Source of the DNA: Methylobacterium sp.
GTDB taxonomy: Bacteria > Pseudomonadota > Alphaproteobacteria > Rhizobiales > Beijerinckiaceae
Direction: 5' to 3'
Length of the DNA stretch: 6,340 nt
NCBI GenBank assembly: GCA_021154065.1
Contig: JAJKJG010000384.1
Coordinates: 1-6,340, forward strand
Part shown: one piece after another, positions 1 through 4,617 of the stretch
Position numbering within the stretch: the stretch's first letter is position 1
How the letters are laid out: each line of letters starts with the position of its first letter
Notes under the pieces: generated by a model
Database searches by the model: none
What the model was told of the DNA's origin: nothing
What the model saw: the letters and a program-made list of their open reading frames with translations, nothing else
Translations under genes and position numbers: made by a program

Positions 1-24
1 CAGGAGGGCGTCGAGGTTTTCCAC
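1..24 (-). CDS. tctA: TctA, large membrane subunit of a tripartite tricarboxylate transporter (first 8 codons only)
   Basis: Only the start of the gene lies in the window. On the minus strand a GTG at 24-22 opens the frame (M)ENLDALL, which stays open to the left edge. TctA proteins typically begin with a short M-[DE]-N-L-x-x-L-like segment before the first membrane helix, so the peptide fits. A strong ribosome binding site, GGAG seven bases ahead of the GTG, supports the start. Context supports it too: tctC and tctB lie just upstream on the same strand, and tctC-tctB-tctA is the usual order. TctA would be the roughly 500-residue, many-helix channel subunit that works with TctB and the TctC receptor. 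What is odd is the 207-base gap to tctB, filled by a palindromic repeat. Eight codons are thin evidence, so the call rests on start site plus context. Confidence 0.62.
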
Positions 25-31
25 TCAGGCG

Positions 32-43
32 CTCCTTCCTCCT
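32..43 (-). promoter_or_regulatory. Ribosome binding site of tctA
   Basis: The minus strand reads AGGAGGAAGGAG across 43-32. Its last GGAG (35-32) is seven bases from the GTG at 24-22, which decides the start. The distal AGGAGG (43-38) overlaps the outer arm of the palindrome at 41-64, so hairpin formation there could touch the translation-initiation region. Confidence 0.6.
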
Positions 44-198
44 CTCCCCGCTTGCGGGGAGAGGGCCGAGCCCCCCTTGTCGGGGGCGAGGCTAACGGAG
101 CCTAGCGAAGCGAGGGTGAGGGGCTGGCGGGTGCGCTCACCCGGCCCCTCACCCGCTCGGCTTCGCCGAGTCGGCCTCTCCCCGCAGGCGGGGAGAGG
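41..198. repeat. Composite dispersed palindromic repeat between tctB and tctA
   Basis: Both ends carry the same palindrome, with perfect 11-base arms CCTCTCCCCGC/GCGGGGAGAGG: 41-51/54-64 around TT, and 175-185/188-198 around AG. Between them lies a chain of further perfect stems: GCCCCC 70-75 with 82-87; AGGCT 89-93 with AGCCT 99-103; GGGTGAGGGGC 114-124 with 144-154, which encloses CGGGTG 128-133 with CACCCG 138-143; and CTCGGC 156-161 with GCCGAG 165-170. This matches a family of non-coding dispersed repeats that I know, from memory, to be abundant in Bradyrhizobium-like genomes. There is no coding capacity, and no T-run that would make it a standard intrinsic terminator. It occupies most of the 25-231 spacer. 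It may affect RNA stability or attenuate tctA relative to tctCB, but that is inference. Confidence 0.85.
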
Positions 199-231
199 GT
201 GGGGCGTGCCGAAGCTCATCGCGATCCGCCC

Positions 232-705
232 TCAGAATCCGAGCGCAGCGCCGAGGAGGCCGCGCGGGAGGGTCACCTGGAAAGCCCAGTCGAACATGAC
301 GTACAGCGATACCGCGGTGACGCCCGCGATGACGAGCGCCCGGGCGACGGAGACGTGGTGCTGCGGCACCAGCACGGCGAAGATGTAGATCGCCGACGCG
401 ACGTGCATTCCGAGGAGCGGGATCGCGGCGACGAAGATGACGGCCGGCAGGAACAGGGCGGCAAGCTTCTTGAGATCGCCCCAGCCGATCACGCGGGCGC
501 GGCTGCCGCGAAGCAGCCCCGCGGTCGCGAGATTGTAGCCGCTCCCCGTCAGGATGATGAGCCCGGTGACGAACGGGAAGGTCCCGGACTCGACGCCGGC
601 GCTCGACCAGCCGATGCCGTTCTCGACGCTGGACATGGCAACGGCGAGGCCGAACGCGCCGGTCAGTGCCGCCGTTCCGGTCTCGAGTGCCCTGCGTGAG
701 ATCAT
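232..705 (-). CDS. tctB: TctB, small membrane subunit of a tripartite tricarboxylate transporter
   Basis: The product is 157 residues, the usual size for TctB, the small inner-membrane partner of the TctA channel in secondary transporters that take up carboxylates with a periplasmic TctC receptor. Four to five hydrophobic segments are visible, at about residues 8-26, 44-66, 80-99, 101-115 and 121-142. The C-terminus, FQVTLPRGLLGAALGF, has the LP-x-G ending common in the family. The ATG at 705-703 was chosen because it lies 11 bases after the tctC stop and leads straight into the first helix. The open frame continues upstream, but that part is only the shadow of tctC. No strong Shine-Dalgarno is visible (GAGCTC is the best match), so translational coupling to tctC is likely. 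Identity rests on size, topology and the neighbouring tctC. Confidence 0.85.
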   Translation of the reverse strand: MISRRALETGTAALTGAFGLAVAMSSVENGIGWSSAGVESGTFPFVTGLIILTGSGYNLATAGLLRGSRARVIGWGDLKKLAALFLPAVIFVAAIPLLGMHVASAIYIFAVLVPQHHVSVARALVIAGVTAVSLYVMFDWAFQVTLPRGLLGAALGF

Positions 706-716
706 CGAAGAGCTCG

Positions 717-1715
717 TCAGTTGGCGACGAGCCAGCCTTCCTCGGCCGCGACCTTGCGAACGCGCTCGATGTCCTCGTCGATGAACTTCTGGAACGACGC
801 GCCGGTCAGGAAGGTGTCGGTCTGCGAGCTGCGCTCGATGTATTCCTTCCACTCCGGCGCCGCCTGCACCTTCTTCATCAGGTCGACGTAGAAGGCGACC
901 TGGTCCGGCGTCACCTTGCCGGGCAGCCAGACGGTGCGGGGCTGCTGGAACTGCGGGATGTTGAGGCCCTGCTCGACGCAGGTCGGGATGTCGTGCCAGC
1001 CTTCGGTCGCCGTCACCTTGGGACCGGTCGGCAGGCGCTGCGGGCTGAAGACGCAGACCGGCCGCTGGGTCGAGCCCTTCCACTGCCCGATGCTCTCGCT
1101 CGGATTGTTGGTGTTCGAGTCGATATGGCCGCCGGCGAGCTGGACCGCGGCCTCGGCGCCGCTCTTGAAGGGGATATAGGTGATCTTGATCCCCGCTTCC
1201 TTGGCAATCATGCGCGTCAGGAGCTCGTCGGTGTCCTTCGATTGGGCGCCGCCCATCTTGAACTCGGTCTTCTTGCCGGCCTCGATGTAATCCTTGGCGG
1301 TCTTGATCGGTGAGTCCTGCTTCACCCACAGCAGGAACTCGTCCTGCGCCATCGCGGCGATGGGGGTGAGATCGGTGTGCTTATAGGCGAGCTTCGAGGT
1401 CATCGGCTGCGACCAGGCGTTCGAGGTCCCGAAGATCACCTTGTAGGGGTCGCCGGCCTGCGACTTGCCATAGATGTAACCCTCGGCGCCGCTGCCGCCC
1501 GGCTTGTTGACCACCACCACCGGCTGGTCGATGAGCTTGTGCTTGGTGATGATGCTCTGGATCGTGCGGGCGAGGTTGTCGGTGCCCCCGCCGGGGCCGG
1601 CCGTCGCGATGAATTCGATCGGCTTTACCGGCTTCCACTCGGCGGCGGCAATCTGGGGCAGAACGAGCGCCGCGCTTGCGGCGAGAATGGCGGCAATGGT
1701 GGGTCTGGCTGACAT
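717..1715 (-). CDS. tctC: TctC/Bug-family periplasmic solute-binding receptor of a tripartite tricarboxylate transporter
   Basis: The product is 332 residues, normal for the Bug/TctC family of periplasmic receptors that capture a carboxylate and deliver it to TctA-TctB. The first 25 residues form a Sec signal peptide: MSARP, then a hydrophobic alanine/leucine core, with likely cleavage after IAAA before EWKP. The mature protein starts with the family signature KPIEFIATAGPGGGTDNLAR (residues 31-50). It also has VVNKPGGSGAEGYIY (about 68-82), YKHTDLTPIAAM (111-122), and a middle segment ending YIPFKSGAEAAVQLAGGHID, which matches the family's P-x-K-G...A...GG-x-D pattern. The ATG at 1715 is preferred over an upstream in-frame start because it gives the signal peptide and has GGGAG seven bases upstream; the upstream extension lies in a repeat. 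It is probably co-transcribed with tctB. The ligand cannot be deduced; Bug receptors bind di- and tricarboxylates, aromatic acids, amino acids and other compounds. Confidence 0.93.
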   Translation of the reverse strand: MSARPTIAAILAASAALVLPQIAAAEWKPVKPIEFIATAGPGGGTDNLARTIQSIITKHKLIDQPVVVVNKPGGSGAEGYIYGKSQAGDPYKVIFGTSNAWSQPMTSKLAYKHTDLTPIAAMAQDEFLLWVKQDSPIKTAKDYIEAGKKTEFKMGGAQSKDTDELLTRMIAKEAGIKITYIPFKSGAEAAVQLAGGHIDSNTNNPSESIGQWKGSTQRPVCVFSPQRLPTGPKVTATEGWHDIPTCVEQGLNIPQFQQPRTVWLPGKVTPDQVAFYVDLMKKVQAAPEWKEYIERSSQTDTFLTGASFQKFIDEDIERVRKVAAEEGWLVAN

Positions 1716-1722
1716 GGGTTCA

Positions 1723-1727
1723 CTCCC
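1723..1727 (-). promoter_or_regulatory. Ribosome binding site of tctC
   Basis: GGGAG on the minus strand, with seven bases (TGAACCC) to the ATG at 1715. It fixes the start at 1715 rather than at the longer frame running into the repeat at 1766-1882. Confidence 0.7.
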
Positions 1728-1765
1728 GATGTGACGTGTTGTTCGATTTTGCACGCTCCCGTCCT

Positions 1766-1882
1766 CCTCATCCTGAGGTGCGAAGCCCGAAGGGCTGAGC
1801 CTCGAAGGACGCACCACGTCGATGCAGCTCCGGCAGTGTGCGTGCTTCGAGGCTCGCCTTCGGCTCGCACCTCAGCATGAGG
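1766..1882. repeat. Dispersed palindromic repeat between the CoA-transferase gene and tctC
   Basis: The ends are CCTCATCCTGAGG (1766-1778) and CCTCAGCATGAGG (1870-1882), inverted copies of each other with a few mismatches. The inner arms are longer: GAGCCTCGAAGGACGCAC at 1797-1814 pairs with GTGCGTGCTTCGAGGCTC at 1838-1855 with one mismatch in 18. Small hairpins occur at AGCCC-GAA-GGGCT (1784-1796) and GCC-TTC-GGC (1856-1864). The whole can fold into a long branched stem. I recognise this motif from memory as a very common intergenic repeat in Bradyrhizobium, Rhodopseudomonas and relatives. It lies wholly in the 190-base gap between two genes of the same strand. No T-run follows on the minus strand, so it is not a typical intrinsic terminator, though it could stall RNA decay or split the cluster into two transcripts. 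Confidence 0.88.
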
Positions 1883-1905
1883 CGATTGGGGGCGGGCAAG
1901 AGCAT

Positions 1906-3132
1906 TCAGGCGACCTTCTGCCTGTCGATCTCCGGGTGGTGGGCGACCACGGCGCCCTCCTTCTCGAGCGCCGCGATCTCGTCGGCGCTGAAGCCGTACT
2001 CGGCCAGGATCTCGGCCGTGTCCTCGCCGAACACCGGTGCTGCTTTGCGCACTTTGCCGGGGGTATCGGAGAACTTGACCGGGAACCCGATCGCCTTCAC
2101 GGGCCCGGCGGTCGGGTGGTCGAGCTCGACCACCATCTCGCGGGCGATGGTCTGCGGGTCGGACAACGCCTGCAGCATGTCGTTGACCGGCCCGGCCGGC
2201 ACCCCAAGCTCGTCCAACACCGCCAGCCAGTGAGCGGCGGGCTTCAGGCGAAAGCGCTTGCCGAGCTCGGCTTCGAGCTCCTTCAGATTGTCCATGCGCT
2301 CCGGATTGTGCGCGAAGCGCGGGTCGCTCGCGAGCTCGGGCGCGCCGAGCGCGTCGACGATCTTGAGCCAGTTGCGCTGGTTCGCGCCGCCGATCACGAT
2401 CCAGCCGTCGGCGGCCTCGAACGCCTGGTAGGGTGCGTTGAGCGGGTGCGCCGAGCCCATGGCGCGGGGGGCGACGCCGGTCGCCAGCGCGATCGCCGAC
2501 TGCCAATAGGTCTGCACCAGCGCCGCCTCGAAGAGCGACGTCTCGAGCCACTGGCCCTTGCCGGTCTTGAGCCGGTGGGCGTAGGCCGCGAGCACGCCCA
2601 TGGCGGCGATGATGCCGGCGGTGATGTCGGACAGCGGCGGCGCGCATTTCGCCGGCGGGCTGTCCGGCCCGTCGCCGGTGACGCTCATGATGCCGCTCAT
2701 CGCCTGCGCGACGAGATCGAAGCCGCGGCGGTCCTTGTAGGGCCCGGTACGCCCGAATCCGGACAGCGAGCAGTAGATCAGCCCGGGGTTGGCCTGCTTC
2801 AGGTTTTCGTAGCCGAAGCCGAGGCGCTCCATGACGCCGGGGCCGAAATTCTCGACCAGTACGTCGGCCTTGACCGCTAGCCGGCGCAGCACCTCGGCGC
2901 CGCCTTCGGTCTTGAGGTCGAGGACGAGCCCGCGCTTGTTGCGGTTCATCATCATGAAGGCGGCGGACTCGCCGCGGATTTTCGGCGGTACGCTGCGGCG
3001 GGTGTCGTCGCCACCGGGGTTGCGCTCGATCTTGATCACGTCGGCGCCCATGTCGGCGAGCATCATGGTGCAGGTCGGGCCGGCCATGACATGGGTGAGA
3101 TCGATGACCTTCAGGCCGGCGAGCGGACCCAT
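1906..3132 (-). CDS. Class III CoA-transferase, CaiB/BaiF (formyl-CoA transferase) family
   Basis: This is a cytoplasmic enzyme of 408 residues that moves CoA from a donor thioester to an acceptor carboxylate. Its length is typical of the family. The N-terminus, GPLAGLKVIDLTHVMAGP, is the family opening. ADVIKIERNPGGDDTR (30-45) and NRNKRGLVLDLK (63-74) line the CoA site, and VENFGPGVMERLGFGY (93-108) is a hallmark segment, although it has G97 where many members carry Arg (ENFRPG). The catalytic aspartate is D169 in PPLSDITAG, at the same number as in Oxalobacter formyl-CoA transferase. A glycine loop, GGAN, lies at 248-251. GAGGA, four bases before the ATG, supports the start. With the crotonase-like gene upstream and the transporter genes downstream, it probably activates the imported carboxylate; donor and acceptor cannot be told from sequence. 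Family assignment is secure, substrate is not. Confidence 0.95.
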   Translation of the reverse strand: MGPLAGLKVIDLTHVMAGPTCTMMLADMGADVIKIERNPGGDDTRRSVPPKIRGESAAFMMMNRNKRGLVLDLKTEGGAEVLRRLAVKADVLVENFGPGVMERLGFGYENLKQANPGLIYCSLSGFGRTGPYKDRRGFDLVAQAMSGIMSVTGDGPDSPPAKCAPPLSDITAGIIAAMGVLAAYAHRLKTGKGQWLETSLFEAALVQTYWQSAIALATGVAPRAMGSAHPLNAPYQAFEAADGWIVIGGANQRNWLKIVDALGAPELASDPRFAHNPERMDNLKELEAELGKRFRLKPAAHWLAVLDELGVPAGPVNDMLQALSDPQTIAREMVVELDHPTAGPVKAIGFPVKFSDTPGKVRKAAPVFGEDTAEILAEYGFSADEIAALEKEGAVVAHHPEIDRQKVA

Positions 3133-3136
3133 CGTT

Positions 3137-3141
3137 TCCTC
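3137..3141 (-). promoter_or_regulatory. Ribosome binding site of the CoA-transferase gene
   Basis: GAGGA on the minus strand, followed by AACG and the ATG at 3132. It supports this start; no other good in-frame start lies nearby. Confidence 0.6.
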
Positions 3142-3220
3142 GCTATTCCCTGTTTCTCGGTCTTGGTCTTGACGACGGCGGTGCAGACCGCTCGCCGCTC
3201 GGGTCTTCGTTCCTGCGTCC

Positions 3221-3235
3221 TCGTCATGATGACGA
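3221..3235. repeat. 15-base perfect palindrome in the crotonase/CoA-transferase spacer
   Basis: TCGTCAT, a central G, then ATGACGA (3221-3227/3229-3235) is the only notable structure in the 130-base spacer 3133-3262. It lies about 90 bases ahead of the CoA-transferase start and 28 bases after the crotonase stop. It could be an operator for a dimeric regulator or a weak stem, but I recognise no specific family and see no convincing promoter next to it. Confidence 0.35.
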
Positions 3236-3262
3236 TGATGCGGAGTTTCGGTGGCGTGGCGG

Positions 3263-4075
3263 CTACGCCCCGCGCCAGTGCGGCGGGCGCTTGTTGAGGA
3301 AGGCCTCCATCCCCTCGCGGAAATCCTGGCTCATGTAGCACATCAGGATCAGGTCCTCGCCCTCCTCGCGCGACAGGCGCTTGGTCAGGCGCCGCACCGC
3401 TTCCTTCGTCGCGCGCAGCGTCAGCGGCGCGTGGCCGGCGATGGTGCGGGCAAGCTCGTCGGCGCGGGCCTGCAGCGCGCCCGCATCCTCGACCACCTCG
3501 GTGAGAAGGCCGAGCGCGAGCGCCTCGCGGGCATCGACCATGCGGGCCGTGAAGATGATGTCCTTGACGCGGGCGGGGCCGATCAGGGCCGTCAGGCGGC
3601 TGATGTTCGACATCGACAGGCAGTTGCCGAGCGTGCGGGCGATCGGGAAGCCGAACTTCGCCGTCTGGGTGCCGATGCGCAGGTCGCAGCAGGCAGCGAT
3701 CCCGGCGCCGCCGCCGGCGCAGGCGCCGGCGATCGCGGCGATCGTCGGCACCCGGCAGCGCTCGAGGTCGCCGAGAACCCGGTCGATGCGGCCCTCGTAC
3801 TCGAGCGCGTCCTCCGGCCCCTTGAAGGCGCGGAACTGCGAAATGTCGGTTCCGGACGCGAATGCCTTGTCGCCGGCGCCGGTGAGGATCATGACCTTGA
3901 CCGCGGGGTCGTCGTTCACCTCGCGGCAGATCTCGGCCATGCGCTCGTACATCGCGAAGGTGAGCGCGTTGCGCGCCTGCGGCCGGTTGAAGATGATGCG
4001 GGCAACCCCGTCGCGGGTCTCATAGATGAGGTCGGTGTCTACCGAAGGGGTCGCAAGCTGAGCCGTCGCGGTCAT
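3263..4075 (-). CDS. Crotonase-superfamily protein (enoyl-CoA hydratase/isomerase-like) lacking both hydratase glutamates
   Basis: The product is 270 residues, a normal length for the crotonase fold, whose members act on acyl-CoA thioesters. The CoA-binding and oxyanion-hole features are present: IIFNRPQARNALTFAMYE (27-44), KAFASGTDISQF (70-81) and IAGACAGGGAGIAACCDLRI (115-134). Aligning by eye to rat mitochondrial hydratase, the oxyanion glycine corresponds to G122. However, catalytic Glu144 corresponds to G125 (GGGAGIA instead of GGGCELA) and Glu164 to I145 (FGFPIA instead of FGQPEI). Ordinary water addition is therefore unlikely; isomerase, hydrolase, decarboxylase or another thioester chemistry is possible. 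The ATG at 4075 has GAGGA four bases upstream; an in-frame GTG directly before it (4078) is a less likely start. It is the first gene of the leftward cluster, 130 bases ahead of the CoA-transferase gene. No LysR- or GntR-type regulator lies beside it in the window. Confidence 0.92.
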   Translation of the reverse strand: MTATAQLATPSVDTDLIYETRDGVARIIFNRPQARNALTFAMYERMAEICREVNDDPAVKVMILTGAGDKAFASGTDISQFRAFKGPEDALEYEGRIDRVLGDLERCRVPTIAAIAGACAGGGAGIAACCDLRIGTQTAKFGFPIARTLGNCLSMSNISRLTALIGPARVKDIIFTARMVDAREALALGLLTEVVEDAGALQARADELARTIAGHAPLTLRATKEAVRRLTKRLSREEGEDLILMCYMSQDFREGMEAFLNKRPPHWRGA

Positions 4076-4079
4076 CACA

Positions 4080-4084
4080 TCCTC
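4080..4084 (-). promoter_or_regulatory. Ribosome binding site of the crotonase-like gene
   Basis: GAGGA on the minus strand, then TGTG and the ATG at 4075. It favours 4075 over the in-frame GTG at 4078, which would leave only one base of spacing. Confidence 0.5.
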
Positions 4085-4298
4085 GGGTGCTTCCGGTCGC
4101 GAGACGCCTCTCCTTGAGGCGCACGCGGCGGCATTTTGGAAGGAGCGGTGCTCTCAGTCGGCAGCCTTTTGCATTCAAAACATCGGCCGCGCAAGGAACC
4201 AAACGAGGCGCGGGAGAAAGGCTCGCTGCGGGGCAAGCAGGGCAGTGGCGCAGAACCCACCAAGAGCCATTACGGCGAGAGCCGGCTGCTCTGTCTCA
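4085..4298. other. Intergenic region, no gene seen
   Basis: This stretch should hold the promoter of the leftward catabolic cluster and the upstream flank of the small rightward gene. I find no convincing sigma70 element for the leftward cluster. Two small stems are visible: CGCCTC/GAGGCG at 4105-4110/4116-4121 and TTTTG/CAAAA at 4167-4171/4176-4180. The open frames here are arginine- and serine-rich, lack family features and have no ribosome binding sites, so I do not call them genes. Confidence 0.5.
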
Positions 4299-4323
4299 GG
4301 AACCGGAACGAGGACGACGCGTT
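4299..4323 (+). promoter_or_regulatory. EcfG-type (general stress response) promoter
   Basis: GGAAC at 4299-4303 and CGTT at 4320-4323 are separated by exactly 16 bases. This is the GGAAC-N16/17-CGTT consensus of the alphaproteobacterial general-stress sigma factor EcfG (PhyR-NepR-EcfG system). Transcription would begin around 4329-4333, just ahead of a small ORF on the same strand. In random sequence of this size, both strands and both spacings, about 0.1 such match would be expected, so the match plus its position is suggestive rather than proof. Confidence 0.62.
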
Positions 4324-4361
4324 TCATGCGCAGGATGGGAAACAACAACGAGTCCAATATC

Positions 4362-4484
4362 ATGACTCCGATCAAGAAAGTTACAGATCTCGAGGGCGAA
4401 CCTGAGCCGAAGACAGCGTTTTTGCTCGGCTTGGCTTTGGGTGCGATCCTTCCGTTGCTCGTTCTGGCGACAAGCTCGGCTTGA
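4362..4484 (+). CDS. Small single-pass membrane protein of about 40 residues, probably stress-induced
   Basis: I do not recognise this protein. From the ATG at 4362 it has 40 residues: a charged N-terminal half (MTPIKKVTDLEGEPEPK) followed by one membrane helix, AFLLGLALGAILPLLVLATS, at about 19-38. In-frame ATGs at 4335 (49 residues) and 4326 (52 residues) are alternatives. The first base of the transcript predicted from the EcfG-type promoter would lie after 4326, so 4335 or 4362 fits better. The Shine-Dalgarno is weak (GAG nine bases before 4362). The clean charged-then-hydrophobic layout and the promoter argue for a real gene. Third-position GC is lower than in the neighbours, about 60 percent by my count. 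It stands alone between divergently placed genes. Many general-stress regulon genes are short membrane proteins, but no function can be assigned. Confidence 0.5.
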   Translation: MTPIKKVTDLEGEPEPKTAFLLGLALGAILPLLVLATSSA

Positions 4485-4582
4485 CCGAACGACGCTTCAC
4501 AATGGCACTCTCTTGATATTGCTTAGGCCTCGCTGACCCTGGCCGTATTTCGCTATCTCGAATTCGCGTGATCGACACAGGT

Positions 4583-4611
4583 TTGAACCGCCTCGCCGCC
4601 TCCGCTATAGC
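4583..4611 (+). promoter_or_regulatory. Sigma70-type promoter of rnd, giving a leaderless or near-leaderless mRNA
   Basis: TTGAAC (4583-4588) and TATAGC (4606-4611) are 17 bases apart; with its flank the -10 reads GCTATAGC, close to the alphaproteobacterial housekeeping form. The start of transcription expected 6-8 bases further on falls at 4617-4619, on the ATG of rnd at 4618. There is no Shine-Dalgarno in the seven bases between, consistent with leaderless translation. Confidence 0.6.
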
Positions 4612-4617
4612 CGGGCG

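Noticed and set aside
41..198. Intrinsic terminator after tctB
   Set aside because: The stems are strong, but no run of T residues follows on the minus strand and a tctA start with a good ribosome binding site lies directly behind. A repeat is the better description.
25..219. 64-residue minus-strand open frame
   Set aside because: It lies almost entirely in the palindromic repeat, has an arginine/proline/glycine-rich repeat-derived sequence, and its stop touches the tctA start. Such frames are common artefacts of this repeat family.
232..1329. 365-residue minus-strand open frame that would fuse a long N-terminal extension to TctB
   Set aside because: The part upstream of 705 is an out-of-frame reading of tctC with no family features. 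Only the last 157 residues are TctB.
1625..2647. 340-residue minus-strand frame overlapping the CoA-transferase gene and tctC
   Set aside because: It is arginine- and glycine-rich, runs across the 1766-1882 repeat, and is out of frame with both well-supported genes.
1822..2880. 352-residue plus-strand frame opposite the CoA-transferase gene
   Set aside because: It is an antisense shadow caused by GC-rich third positions, with low-complexity Arg/Gly/Ala/Val composition, no ribosome binding site and no family motif. The minus-strand frame has the catalytic aspartate and full family signature.
3251..4117. 288-residue plus-strand frame opposite the crotonase-like gene
   Set aside because: It is an antisense shadow. 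The opposite strand has a clear crotonase fold with the CoA-binding segments.
4087..4405. Overlapping 89-92-residue plus-strand frames and a 66-residue minus-strand frame (4175-4375)
   Set aside because: There is no Shine-Dalgarno, no recognisable domain and unlikely composition. They also overlap the predicted EcfG-type promoter.
4513..4541. TTGATA as a -35 element upstream of rnd
   Set aside because: No acceptable -10 element occurs 16-18 bases downstream, whereas 4583-4611 has both elements with ideal spacing.
4571..4600. GGTTTGAACC, resembling the T-loop of a tRNA
   Set aside because: The flanks do not form a T-arm or acceptor stem and no anticodon arm lies upstream. The segment is better explained as the -35 region of rnd.
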